Source: Ramlibacter lithotrophicus
Lineage (GTDB): Bacteria; Pseudomonadota; Gammaproteobacteria; Burkholderiales; Burkholderiaceae_C
Assembly (NCBI RefSeq): GCF_012184415.1
Contig: NZ_VTOX01000004.1
Span: 364,290 to 428,289 of the forward strand
Direction of reading: 5' to 3'
Length of the DNA stretch: 64,000 bases
Shown here: positions 50,111 to 58,460 of the stretch, in pieces
How the letters are laid out: each line of letters starts with the position of its first letter
Numbering within the stretch: the first letter of the stretch is position 1
Translations under genes and position numbers: made by a program
The notes under the pieces: generated by a model
Told to the model about the DNA's origin: nothing
Seen by the model: the letters and a program-made list of their open reading frames with translations, nothing else
Databases searched by the model: none

Positions 50111-52264
50111 ATGCCACAGTCCAAGCAGGAGACCCAGCGCAAGTCGAAGGCGAGCGAGGCGCTCGCCGCCAAGCAGAAGCAGCTGGAGTCCTTCAGCCAG
50201 GGACCGGAGAGCCTTTTGACCACGAACCAGGGCGTGGTCATCCCCGACAACCACAATTCGCTGCGCGCCGGCGCGCGCGGGCCGACGCTGCTCGAGGACT
50301 TCATCCTGCGCGAGAAGCTGCTGCATCTCGGGCGCGAACGCATCCCCGAGCGCGTCGTGAACGCGCGCGGCGCCGGTGCGCACGGCTATTTCGAGCTCAC
50401 GCGCTCGCTGGTCGAATACACGCGGGCCGACTTCCTGCAGGAAGCGGGCAGCCGCACGCCGGTGTTCGTGCGGTTCTCCACCGCCAGCGGCGCGCGCGGG
50501 TCGGCCGACACCGTGCGCGACGTCCGCGGCTTCGCGGTGAAGTTCTATACCCGCGAAGGCAATTACGACCTGGTGGGCAGCAACGTGCCGGTGTTCTTCA
50601 TCCAGGACGCGATGAAGTTTCCCGACCTGCTGCATGCCTGGAAGCCCGAGCCGCACCATGGCATGCCGCAGGCGTCGAGCGCGCACGACACGTTCTGGGA
50701 CTTCGCGTCGCTGATGCCCGAGAGCTCGCACATGCTGATGTGGCTGATGTCGGACCGCGCCCTGCCGCGCAGCTGGCGGATGATGGAAGGCTTCGGGGTC
50801 CACACGTTCCGCTTCGTCAATGCCAAGGGCGCGTCGCACTTCGTCAAGTTCCACTGGCGGCCGAAGCTGGGCAGGCATGCGCTGCTGTGGGACGAGGCGC
50901 AGAAGCTCGCCGGGCGCGACCCCGACTTCCACCGGCGCGACCTGTGGGAGGCGATAGCGCAGGGCCACTTCCCGGAATGGGAACTGGGGCTGCAGGTGAT
51001 CGACGAGGCCAAGGCCGCCGCCCTGGGCTTCGACCTGCTGGACGCGACCAAGCTGGTGCCCGAGGAACTGGTGCCGGTGCTGACCGTGGGCAAGCTGGTC
51101 CTCAACCGCAATCCCGACAACCATTTCGCCGAAGCCGAGCAGGTCGCCTTCAATCCGGGGCACGTGGTTCCCGGCATCGATTTCAGCAGCGACCCGCTGT
51201 TGCAGGGGCGTCTCGTCGCGTACACCGACGCGCAGCTGGGACGGCTCGGCGGGCCGAACTTCCACGAGCTGCCGATCAACCGCGGCGTGTGCCCCTTCCA
51301 CAACTTCCAGCGCGACGGCGCGCATCGCATGCTGCTGAACAAGGGGCAGGTCTCGTACGAGCCCAACTCGCTGGCCAGCGGGGCCGAGTCGCGCGTCGAC
51401 GGCGGGCAGCAGGGGTTCCAGAGCGTGCCCGACGAGTTCGAGTCGCCCAAGGTCCGCCGGCGCAGCCCCAGCTTCGACGACCACTTCAGCCAGGCCAGCA
51501 TGTTCTGGAACAGCCAGAGCGCGGTCGAGAAGGACCACATCGTCGCGGCCTTCCAGTACGAGCTGTCGAAGGTGGAAGTGGCGGCGATCCGCCAGCGCGT
51601 CGTCGACAACCTCGCCCACGTGGACGCCAAGCTGGCGCGCAAGGTCGCCGAGCCGCTGGGCCTCAGCCCGGACGCTCGCGCGGCCGCCGGACGGGCGGGA
51701 TTTCGCGACGTCGCCGCCCGGCTGCCGGTCGAGGCCTCGCCGGCGCTGAGCATGGAAGGCAATGGCAACGGCATTGCCACCCGTCGCGTCGCCGTGCTGG
51801 TCGCGAGCGGCGTCGAGGTCGGGGCCCTGCGCGTGGTGCAGCAGGCGCTGCAGGACGCGGGAGCGACGTGCCGCGTCGTCGCGGCCAACCTGGGCAGCGT
51901 CGCCACGGCTTCGGGCCAGCAGCTGGCGGTGGACCACACGTTCTGCACCGTGTCCTCGGTGATGTTCGACGCCGTGCTGGTGCCAGGCGGCGCCAGCGCG
52001 CAGGTGCTGGCGGCCAACGGCGACGCCGTGCATTTCGTGCTGGAAGCCTACCGCCACTGCAAGACGATCGGCGTGATCGGCGAAGGCGTTCAGCTGCTGC
52101 GCACCCTGGGGATAGGGGCCGGCGAGGGCAGCCCCGCGGTGCCCGGCGTCGTGCTGGGTCGCAACGACCCGCCCTCCCGCGCCCAACTGGCGCAGGAATT
52201 CGTTGCCGAGCTGGCCAGGCACCGCCACTGGAGCCGGGGCAACCTGGAGGCCGTGCCGGCCTGA
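50111..52264 (+). CDS. katE: KatE-type large-subunit catalase homologue with substituted distal active site
   Basis: The 717-residue protein aligns throughout with clade 2 catalase HPII: N-terminal arm, catalase barrel (RFSTASGARGSADTVRDVRGFAVKFY, FFIQDAMKFPDLLHA, EPHHGMPQASSAHDTFWDF), the proximal heme Tyr371 in QGRLVAYTDAQL, and a C-terminal flavodoxin/DJ-1-like domain from about residue 560. The essential distal His, normally in VVHARG, is Asn84 here (VVNARGAGAHGYF, codon AAC at 50360), and the distal Asn of VGNN.P is Ser157 (VGSNVPVFF). The Ser in RFST and Arg before Tyr371 are kept. Heme binding is likely, but classical catalase activity is doubtful. It lies in a stress cassette between rpe and gph. 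Confidence 0.88.
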   Translation: MPQSKQETQRKSKASEALAAKQKQLESFSQGPESLLTTNQGVVIPDNHNSLRAGARGPTLLEDFILREKLLHLGRERIPERVVNARGAGAHGYFELTRSLVEYTRADFLQEAGSRTPVFVRFSTASGARGSADTVRDVRGFAVKFYTREGNYDLVGSNVPVFFIQDAMKFPDLLHAWKPEPHHGMPQASSAHDTFWDFASLMPESSHMLMWLMSDRALPRSWRMMEGFGVHTFRFVNAKGASHFVKFHWRPKLGRHALLWDEAQKLAGRDPDFHRRDLWEAIAQGHFPEWELGLQVIDEAKAAALGFDLLDATKLVPEELVPVLTVGKLVLNRNPDNHFAEAEQVAFNPGHVVPGIDFSSDPLLQGRLVAYTDAQLGRLGGPNFHELPINRGVCPFHNFQRDGAHRMLLNKGQVSYEPNSLASGAESRVDGGQQGFQSVPDEFESPKVRRRSPSFDDHFSQASMFWNSQSAVEKDHIVAAFQYELSKVEVAAIRQRVVDNLAHVDAKLARKVAEPLGLSPDARAAAGRAGFRDVAARLPVEASPALSMEGNGNGIATRRVAVLVASGVEVGALRVVQQALQDAGATCRVVAANLGSVATASGQQLAVDHTFCTVSSVMFDAVLVPGGASAQVLAANGDAVHFVLEAYRHCKTIGVIGEGVQLLRTLGIGAGEGSPAVPGVVLGRNDPPSRAQLAQEFVAELARHRHWSRGNLEAVPA

Positions 52265-52390
52265 TCCCCGACGCGCCTGCTCGGCCCTGGGGTTATCCAC
52301 GCTCGCGCTTGACGCGCGGCGGCGGGGGGCTCCAAATTGCAGTCCGGCCGCCCGCGGCGGGCTGTCAGCATTCCTTGCAGGAGAAGCGCC

Positions 52391-52678
52391 ATGGTGACCA
52401 GTCAGCCACACCGCAGCGGCGCGGCCCAGGCCTGGTGGGCCCACACCGGCTCGACCAACCGCGGCTTCGTCTCGCTGGACCCGGAGCGCCAGCGAGAAGT
52501 CGACAGCGACCGGCCGGCCCCAAGGAAGTCCCTCGCCAACGCGTTCACGTTCGACGTCCGCCGCGCCGGCGCCGCCGTGCGGCCGGCGGGGCGGGGCAAG
52601 AGCGCGGCAAGGAAGGCGAAGACGGCGGGCGAACCCGGGTGCGAGCCGCCGGCCGACGAAGGCGGCAGCCGGCGCTGA
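52391..52678 (+). CDS. small basic protein with a degenerate KGG-type stress motif
   Basis: The 95-residue product has STNRGFVSLDPERQREV, close to the GFASMDPEKQREIA part of KGG-type general stress proteins, but the SKGG that should follow is replaced by SDRPAPRKS. The C-terminus is Lys/Arg/Gly-rich and looks disordered. AGGAGAAG precedes the ATG at 52391, and a terminator follows the stop. It lies 126 bases downstream of the katE-like gene on the same strand, fitting a stress cassette. Confidence 0.6.
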   Translation: MVTSQPHRSGAAQAWWAHTGSTNRGFVSLDPERQREVDSDRPAPRKSLANAFTFDVRRAGAAVRPAGRGKSAARKAKTAGEPGCEPPADEGGSRR

Positions 52679-52696
52679 GCCAGCCGTGACCCGCGA

Positions 52697-52719
52697 GGGC
52701 GCCTGGGGCGCCCTTTTTT
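52697..52719 (+). terminator. Rho-independent terminator closing the stress cassette
   Basis: GGGCGCC-TGG-GGCGCCC forms a seven-pair stem with a three-base loop, followed by six T. It separates the cassette from gph, which begins 54 bases later. Confidence 0.85.
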
Positions 52720-52772
52720 CTGGCGCGGACGCTTCATGGGCCAGAATGCGCAGCTTTGGCCCGCGCCCCACG

Positions 52773-53447
52773 ATGCAGCACATCCCGCACGACCTGCACG
52801 CCGCCATCGTCGACCTCGACGGCACCATGGTCGACACGCTCGGCGATTTCGAGTTCGCCCTGAACCGGATGCTCGAGGAGCTCGAGCTGCCCGCCATGCA
52901 TGCGGCGGCCATCGCCCGCCTGGTCGGCAAAGGGTCCGAACACCTGATCCGTTCCGTGCTGGCCCAGGCCGGCGCTGGCGAGCGCTCCTTCGGCGCCGCC
53001 TGGGAGTCCTACCAGCGGCACTATCTCGCCATCAACGGCCGGCACTCCGTGGTCTATCCCGGCGTGGATGGCGGACTCGCGGCGCTGCGCGGCGCCGGGC
53101 TGCGCCTCGTGTGCCTCACCAACAAGCCCACGGCGTTCGCCAGGCCGTTGCTGGAGGCCAAGGGCCTGTCGCACCATTTCGAACTGGTGTTCGGCGGCGA
53201 CGCCTTCGAGCGCAAGAAGCCCGATCCGCTGCCGCTCGTCAAGGCTTGCGAAGCACTTGGCGTGGCGCCGTCACGCACGCTGGCGATCGGCGATTCCAGC
53301 AACGACGCGCAGGCGGCGCGCGCGGCCGGATGCCCGGTGGTGCTGGTGACCTACGGCTACAACCACGGGGAGCCGGTACGCGACGTGCCGGCCGACGGTT
53401 TTGTCGACTCCCTGGCGGACCTGCCGCGCTGGCTTGCCGGCGCCTGA
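52773..53447 (+). CDS. gph: phosphoglycolate phosphatase
   Basis: The 224-residue HAD phosphatase has the nucleophile motif AAIVDLDGTMVDTLGDF, VCLTNKPTAFARPLLEAKGL, the Lys in ERKKPDPLPL and the metal-binding LAIGDSSNDAQAARAAGCPVVLVTYGYNHGEPV. Gph removes phosphoglycolate; in betaproteobacteria it usually lies between rpe and trpE. ATG 52773 is preferred over the longer frame that would run into the terminator. Confidence 0.92.
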   Translation: MQHIPHDLHAAIVDLDGTMVDTLGDFEFALNRMLEELELPAMHAAAIARLVGKGSEHLIRSVLAQAGAGERSFGAAWESYQRHYLAINGRHSVVYPGVDGGLAALRGAGLRLVCLTNKPTAFARPLLEAKGLSHHFELVFGGDAFERKKPDPLPLVKACEALGVAPSRTLAIGDSSNDAQAARAAGCPVVLVTYGYNHGEPVRDVPADGFVDSLADLPRWLAGA

Positions 53448-53583
53448 GCCGTTCCCCGCTTCGCTCGCCTTCCTGTCCCGAAAACAGGGGATGGCGCCAA
53501 CCGGCTCGGCCACCATACTGGACGATGGCCAGCGCCCGACGTGGGGTCGGGCCGGTCCTCGCTCCTGGAGCATGGAGGTCCTC

Positions 53584-53796
53584 ATGACGCGCAAGTACAT
53601 CGACTGCCGCGAAGTGCCGAGCGACTCGCATTGCACCGTGGCCATCGCCGCCGACACCGACGAGGAACTGCTGGAAGCGGCAGTGCAGCACGCGGTCGCG
53701 GTGCATCAGCACGAGGACACGCCCGAATTCCGGCAGATGATCCGCGGCGCGTTCCACGAAGGCACGCCGCCGGTCGAGGCGCCTGCCCACGCCTGA
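53584..53796 (+). CDS. DUF1059 small protein
   Basis: The 70-residue protein has the DUF1059 pattern: MTRKYIDCREVPSDSHCTVAIAA, then TDEELLEAAVQHAVAVHQHEDTPEFRQMIRGAF. The paired Cys and His residues could bind metal. The function of the family is unknown. GGAGGT lies four bases before the ATG at 53584. It stands alone between gph and the convergent MATE gene. Confidence 0.82.
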   Translation: MTRKYIDCREVPSDSHCTVAIAADTDEELLEAAVQHAVAVHQHEDTPEFRQMIRGAFHEGTPPVEAPAHA

Positions 53797-53832
53797 GCTG
53801 CGCCCGGCCGCGCGAGGCCCGCGCCCGGGCGC

Positions 53833-55203
53833 TCACGAGCGCTCGCCGCCGTCCCAGTCGGCGGCATGGATGGCTGCGGCCAATGTGAGGCCCAGCGTGC
53901 AGAGGCTCAGCGCCACGACCGCGTACAGCGCTTGGGGCGGGCCGCCGGTGGCATGGACTGCCAGCCAGCCGCCCAGCGCCACCACGCCCAGGCGCAGGCT
54001 GCTGGCGGCCAGCGGCCAGCGCAGGCGGCCCGCGCCCTGGGAGGCGAAGAACAGCGCCAGCCCCAGGCCGAAGAATCCATAGCAGCCGCCGACGATGCGC
54101 AGGTAGCTGACGCCGGCGCTGTGCACGACGCTGTCGCTGGTGAACATGACCATCCATGCCTGTGGCCACAGCGCGGCCACCACGCCGATTGCGCCCGTGA
54201 CGCCAAGCACCAGGACCGCACCCGCCCACGTGGCGTGCTTGGCGCGCGCTGCCTGGCGCGCGCCTAGATTGGTGGCGACCATGGCCGTGAGCGCGCTCCC
54301 CATGCCGAAGGCGATCGGCACCAGGATGTATTCCAGTCGCGCGGCGATCCCGTAGGCGGCAACCACCGCCGTGCCGTAGCTGCCGGCGTAGGCCGTGGTG
54401 AGCGCGATCGAAGTGTTGCTCAGCAAGGGATTCGCGGCGGACGGCAGCGCCAGGGCCAGGACCCGGCGGAAGGCGGCCCGCTGCCATTGCCAGGGGCCGC
54501 GCAGGAGGCGCAAGGGCCCGCTGCCGCGGCTCAGCCACGCCAACAGCGCGAGCGCCGACACTGCGTTGCACGCAACGGTGCTGGCGGCCGCGCCGGCGAC
54601 CCCGAGCGGTGCCAGCGGGCCCAGGCCGAAGACCAGCAGAGGGCACAGCATCAGGTGCATGACCGTGGTGCCGATCTGGGTGAGCGAGGCCGCCAGCATG
54701 TCGCCGGCGCCGCGCGCCACGCCGCCGAGCACGCTGGCCGTCCAGACCGCCGCGGCGCCGGCGAACAGCACCGTCGCGTAGCGGGAGGCCTGCTCCAGCG
54801 CATCGTCGCGCGCCCCCATGAGCGCATAGAGCCAGGGGCCGGTCGCCAGCACGGTGAACGGCAGCGATGCGGCGAGCCCGACCAGCAGCGCGTGGCGTGC
54901 GAGCCGCCCTGCCAGGGCGGCGTCATCCGCACCGAGCGCCCGGGCCACGACGGCGGTGGTGCTGCCGCCGAACGCGCCGGCCGACATCTGCAGCATCAGC
55001 ATCGCCAGCGGCAGCACCACGGCCACCCCGGCCAGCGCCTGCGGCCCCAGCCGGCCGACGATGTAGCCGTCGAAGCCGATCATCACCGTGGCGGCGAACA
55101 GCCCGACCACGTTCGGCGTGGCCAGGCGCAGCAGGGTCCCGAGGACCGGGCCGTGCAGCATCCTGTGCGTTGCCGTCGACCGCGCGGCTGCGGCGGCGCT
55201 CAC
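53833..55203 (-). CDS. MATE-family multidrug efflux protein
   Basis: The 456-residue protein has twelve predicted helices in two halves, with MATE-type segments LATPNVVGLFAATVMIGFDGYIVGRLGPQALAGVAV and ALPSAANPLLSNTSIALTTAYAGSYGTAVVAAYGIAARLEYILVPIAFGMGSALTAMVATNLGA. It would export cationic drugs using Na+ or H+. The GTG at 55203 is chosen because GGAGGG lies four bases upstream. A TetR gene is directly upstream, and an 18-base palindrome like that before tetR lies 98 bases before this start. Confidence 0.88.
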   Translation of the reverse strand: MSAAAAARSTATHRMLHGPVLGTLLRLATPNVVGLFAATVMIGFDGYIVGRLGPQALAGVAVVLPLAMLMLQMSAGAFGGSTTAVVARALGADDAALAGRLARHALLVGLAASLPFTVLATGPWLYALMGARDDALEQASRYATVLFAGAAAVWTASVLGGVARGAGDMLAASLTQIGTTVMHLMLCPLLVFGLGPLAPLGVAGAAASTVACNAVSALALLAWLSRGSGPLRLLRGPWQWQRAAFRRVLALALPSAANPLLSNTSIALTTAYAGSYGTAVVAAYGIAARLEYILVPIAFGMGSALTAMVATNLGARQAARAKHATWAGAVLVLGVTGAIGVVAALWPQAWMVMFTSDSVVHSAGVSYLRIVGGCYGFFGLGLALFFASQGAGRLRWPLAASSLRLGVVALGGWLAVHATGGPPQALYAVVALSLCTLGLTLAAAIHAADWDGGERS

Positions 55204-55300
55204 GAGTCCCTCCGGATGGCGGGGGCGAGTGCGGAGCCGCGACCGGCGCCGGCCAGCAGCAGGAGGGAGCGGGCAGGGCGCATCGGCGGCTTCTCTTTCC

Positions 55301-55318
55301 ATATGACGTTCGTCATAT
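55301..55318. promoter_or_regulatory. predicted TetR operator before the MATE gene
   Basis: ATATGACG-TT-CGTCATAT is a perfect palindrome with 8-base arms in the gap between tetR and the MATE gene. It matches the palindrome in front of tetR at 55987-56004 in 14 of 18 bases, with differences only at the central and one symmetric position, giving the consensus ATATGAYGNNCRTCATAT. Confidence 0.72.
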
Positions 55319-55354
55319 TTCGGTTCGAGCGACATGGGCGTGGGCTCTGCATGG

Positions 55355-55951
55355 TCAGCGCACGCCGGAGCGCGGAGCTTCGAACTGCTCGAGCAGCAGA
55401 CGGCGCGCGGTCGCAAGGTGACGGCGCCCCTGCGCCGTGTCGCCCAGCGCGCGGGCCAGCTGCAGCGAGCCGACCAGCTGGCCCGCGACCGCGGCGGCCG
55501 TCCCTGGCGCGCAGCCCTCGGGCAGCGCCGCGTCGACGGCGGCTAGCAGGGATTGGATTCGCGCGGCCGCGACTTGCCGCACCGCCTCCGGCTGGCGCGA
55601 CATCTCGGAAGCCAGCGCCGCGACCGGACAGCCGGCCTCCAGGGCCTTCAGGTGGCTTTCGGACAAATAGCCCTCCACCAGCGCCCGCAACGGCGTCAAG
55701 CCCCGCGCCCGGCCGGCCGCGATGGCGCGCTGCAGCCGCTGCGCGCTCTCCCCCCCGGCGTGCTCCAGGGCTTCGGCCAGCAGCGCCTCGCGCGACGCGA
55801 AGTGCGCGTAGAAGCCGCCGTGCGTGAGCCCGGCCTGGTGCATGATGTCGGCGACGCCCACCCCGTCGAAGCCGGTGCGGCGCAAGGTGCGCGCGGCGGT
55901 CTCGACGATCCGATCGTGCGTGAGCTGCTTGCGGCTGGGGGTGTGATCCAT
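55355..55951 (-). CDS. TetR-family repressor
   Basis: The 198-residue regulator has an N-terminal helix-turn-helix (RIVETAARTLRRTGFDGVGVADIMHQAGLTHGGFYAHFASREALLAEAL) and a ligand-binding C-terminal domain with EAGCPVAALASEMSRQPEAVR. It is of the AcrR/NemR-like group by feel. ATG 55951 (MDHTPSRKQLTHDR) is chosen because the frame's first ATG at 56002 lies inside the palindromic operator. It probably represses itself and the MATE exporter gene, which follows 151 bases downstream. Confidence 0.9.
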   Translation of the reverse strand: MDHTPSRKQLTHDRIVETAARTLRRTGFDGVGVADIMHQAGLTHGGFYAHFASREALLAEALEHAGGESAQRLQRAIAAGRARGLTPLRALVEGYLSESHLKALEAGCPVAALASEMSRQPEAVRQVAAARIQSLLAAVDAALPEGCAPGTAAAVAGQLVGSLQLARALGDTAQGRRHLATARRLLLEQFEAPRSGVR

Positions 55952-55986
55952 GCGATCGTGGCGGAGGGTGGTTGCACCATACGCCA

Positions 55987-56004
55987 ATATGATGCCCATC
56001 ATAT
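55987..56004. promoter_or_regulatory. predicted TetR operator before tetR (autoregulation)
   Basis: ATATGATG-CC-CATCATAT is a perfect palindrome with 8-base arms, extended to 9 by the flanking A and T. It lies 36 bases upstream of the tetR start codon and shares its half-site with the palindrome before the MATE gene. Confidence 0.72.
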
Positions 56005-56089
56005 TCCCGCGGTCATCAGCGGGCGGCTCCGGGTTCTTGCGGCTCGCGCCGCAAGACCACGCGCGGAGCCTGGGCCGCAGGCCAGGCCG

Positions 56090-56671
56090 CTACGCCGGCT
56101 TGCCCAGGAGCGCTTCCTTGAGGCTGCGATCGGCCGGCGCCGGGCCGAGCCAGATGCGCAGCAGCGCGGTGTAGAACTCGGGCTCGCGGATCGGCTCGCC
56201 CTGGGCCGCGCCCTTGACGCGGATCGACGTGCCGGCGCCGGGTACCCAGTCGATGGCGATGCTGTCGCCGGTCGCCAGCTTCTTGTGTTCGGCGAAGATG
56301 CGGTTCATGCGCTGGATGCTTCCCGCCAGCCGGGCCAGCGTCGCCGCGTCGTTGTTCTCCTCGATCCCTTTGGCGAAGGCGGCGCCGAATTCGTCGGCGT
56401 CGACCTCGCGCAGCATCGTGAGGCTGATGCGCTTGGCGCCGGCCTGTGCCAGGACTTCGTCCGCCGTGGCGGACTTCTTCGGCAGGTACAGGCCCGCGGT
56501 GTAGACCTTGAAGATCACCTTGGTGCGGATGCCGGCGCCGTTCAGGGCGAGCCTGGTGCCGGCCAGTTCCGCCGCGTCCTCGTATTTCACGCCGGCCACC
56601 GTCACGTCGGCCCAGGCCGCCGGCGCGGCGGCGAGCGCCGCGACCACCAGCCAGCGTTTGACTCCGTTCAT
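56090..56671 (-). CDS. chalcone isomerase-like periplasmic protein
   Basis: The 193-residue protein has a signal peptide (MNGVKRWLVVAALAAAPAAWA) and the chalcone isomerase-like domain: VTVAGVKYEDAAELAGTRLALNGAGIRTKVIFKVYTAGLYLPKK, then LREVDADEFGAAFAKGIEENN and LGPAPADRSLKEALLG. Bacterial members are not known to act on flavonoids; the role is open. ATG 56671 fits the signal peptide. It is divergent from the trp leader region with 117 bases between the starts. Confidence 0.85.
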   Translation of the reverse strand: MNGVKRWLVVAALAAAPAAWADVTVAGVKYEDAAELAGTRLALNGAGIRTKVIFKVYTAGLYLPKKSATADEVLAQAGAKRISLTMLREVDADEFGAAFAKGIEENNDAATLARLAGSIQRMNRIFAEHKKLATGDSIAIDWVPGAGTSIRVKGAAQGEPIREPEFYTALLRIWLGPAPADRSLKEALLGKPA

Positions 56672-56788
56672 CTGCCTTCTCCGTCGAAAAAGAATGATCG
56701 TTCGATTCTTGGGCGATGGCGGCCGCGCCGCAAGCGGGTTTTCCGGGGCGGTCGGTCGTGCGGCAAGGTGGTTTGCTACACTTTGCCC

Positions 56789-56854
56789 ATGTCCATCCAC
56801 CGAAATGCCGACACGGGGCGCTCCAGCCGGGGAGCCTGGCCCTGGCGTCGCTGA
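56789..56854 (+). CDS. trpL: candidate trp operon leader peptide
   Basis: A 21-codon ORF ends in GAWPWRR, with two Trp codons separated by one Pro, and stops 106 bases before trpE. Trp is otherwise rare, so this placement is as expected of a ribosome-stalling attenuation peptide. The hairpins at 56868-56904 follow. No strong ribosome site precedes the ATG, and the T-run after the hairpin is weak, so this remains a candidate. Attenuation at trpE is established in gammaproteobacteria and alphaproteobacteria. Confidence 0.45.
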   Translation: MSIHRNADTGRSSRGAWPWRR

Positions 56855-56867
56855 TGCATTTCTGATC

Positions 56868-56904
56868 GCACGGTCCCGCCGTGCTTCGCGCCCCGCCCCG
56901 GGGC
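56868..56904 (+). promoter_or_regulatory. possible attenuator hairpins before trpE
   Basis: GCACGG-TCCCG-CCGTGC (56868-56884) and GCCCC-GCCCC-GGGGC (56890-56904) are successive stem-loops between the candidate leader peptide and trpE. The tail AATCGATTTG has only a short T run. An antiterminator partner was not established by eye. Confidence 0.35.
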
Positions 56905-56960
56905 AATCGATTTGAACGTCCAGCGGCCGCACCGGTCGCCGAGCTTGTGGAGGCTCACCC

Positions 56961-58460
56961 TTGATCACCGAACTCGAATTCAAGAGCCTGGCGCTGCAGG
57001 GATACAACCGCATCCCGCTGATCGCCGAGGCTTTCGCCGACCTGGAGACGCCGCTGTCGCTGTACCTGAAGCTGGCGCACGCCAAGGACGGGGGCAAGCA
57101 CAGTTTCCTGCTGGAGTCCGTCGTAGGCGGCGAGCGCTTCGGGCGCTACAGCTTCATCGGCCTGCCGGCGCGCACGCTGCTGCGCGCCAGCGGTTTCGGT
57201 CCGGAGGCGAAGACCGAGGTGGTGCGCGACGGGCAGGTAGTCGAGACGGCGCACGGCAACCCGCTCGATTTCATCGGCGAGTACCAGAAGCGCTTCAAGG
57301 TGGCGCTGCGCCCGGGGTTGCCGCGCTTTTGCGGCGGCCTCGCCGGCTACTTCGGCTACGACACCGTCCGCTACATCGAGCGGAAGCTGGAACACAGCTG
57401 TCCGCCCGACACTTTGGGCTGCCCGGACATCCTGCTGCTGCAGTGCGAAGAGCTGGCGGTCATCGACAACCTCTCGGGCAAGCTGTACCTGATCGTCTAC
57501 GCCGACCCCGGCCAGCCGGAGGCGTTCGCCAACGGAAAGAAGCGTCTGCGCGAACTGCGCGAGCTCCTGAAATACTCCGTCAGCGCGCCGGTGGTGCGCC
57601 AGACCCAGGGCTTTCCGGCGGAACGCGAGTTCGCCAAGACCGACTACCTGGAGGCAGTGGAGCGCGCCAAGGAGCTGATCGCCGCCGGCGACTTCATGCA
57701 GGTGCAGGTGGGGCAGCGGATCAAGAAGCGCTACACCGAGTCGCCGCTGTCGCTGTACCGCGCGCTGCGCTCGCTGAACCCCAGCCCGTACATGTATTAC
57801 TACCACTTCGGCGACTTCCACGTAGTGGGCGCGTCGCCGGAGATCCTGGTGCGCCAGGAGCAGACCGAGGACGGCAACAAGGTCACCATCCGTCCGCTGG
57901 CCGGAACGCGGCCGCGCGGCGCGACCCCGGAGCGCGACAAGGCGATCGAGCAGGAACTGCTGGCCGATCCCAAGGAGCGGGCCGAGCACGTGATGCTGAT
58001 CGACCTGGCGCGCAACGACATCGGCCGCATCGCGAAGACCGGCAGCGTCAAGGTGACCGAAGCCTTCGCGATCGAGCGCTACAGCCACGTGATGCACATC
58101 GTGAGCAATGTCGAAGGCATCCTGAACGAAGGCATGGACAGCATCGATGTGCTGAAGGCCACTTTCCCGGCGGGTACGTTGACGGGCGCGCCGAAGGTGC
58201 ATGCAATGGAGCTGATCGACCAGCTCGAACCGAACAAGCGCGGCCTGTACGGCGGCGCGTGCGGCTACCTGAGCTATGCCGGCGACATGGACGTGGCGAT
58301 CGCGATTCGCACCGGCATCGTGAAGGACCAGATGCTGTACGTGCAGGCGGCGGCGGGGGTGGTGGCGGACTCCGTGCCCGAGCTGGAATGGAAGGAAACC
58401 GAAGCAAAGGCGCGGGCGCTGCTGCGGGCTTCCGAGCTGGTCGAGGAGGGGCTGGAATGA
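56961..58460 (+). CDS. trpE: anthranilate synthase component I
   Basis: The 499-residue protein catalyses chorismate to anthranilate with TrpG. Family motifs include the feedback-binding region [18 protein letters not shown] and the catalytic part [57 protein letters not shown] and [18 protein letters not shown]. The LLES element indicates Trp inhibition. The start is TTG at 56961, with GGAGG seven bases upstream. Its stop overlaps the trpG start (ATGA). Confidence 0.96.
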   Translation: MITELEFKSLALQGYNRIPLIAEAFADLETPLSLYLKLAHAKDGGKHSFLLESVVGGERFGRYSFIGLPARTLLRASGFGPEAKTEVVRDGQVVETAHGNPLDFIGEYQKRFKVALRPGLPRFCGGLAGYFGYDTVRYIERKLEHSCPPDTLGCPDILLLQCEELAVIDNLSGKLYLIVYADPGQPEAFANGKKRLRELRELLKYSVSAPVVRQTQGFPAEREFAKTDYLEAVERAKELIAAGDFMQVQVGQRIKKRYTESPLSLYRALRSLNPSPYMYYYHFGDFHVVGASPEILVRQEQTEDGNKVTIRPLAGTRPRGATPERDKAIEQELLADPKERAEHVMLIDLARNDIGRIAKTGSVKVTEAFAIERYSHVMHIVSNVEGILNEGMDSIDVLKATFPAGTLTGAPKVHAMELIDQLEPNKRGLYGGACGYLSYAGDMDVAIAIRTGIVKDQMLYVQAAAGVVADSVPELEWKETEAKARALLRASELVEEGLE

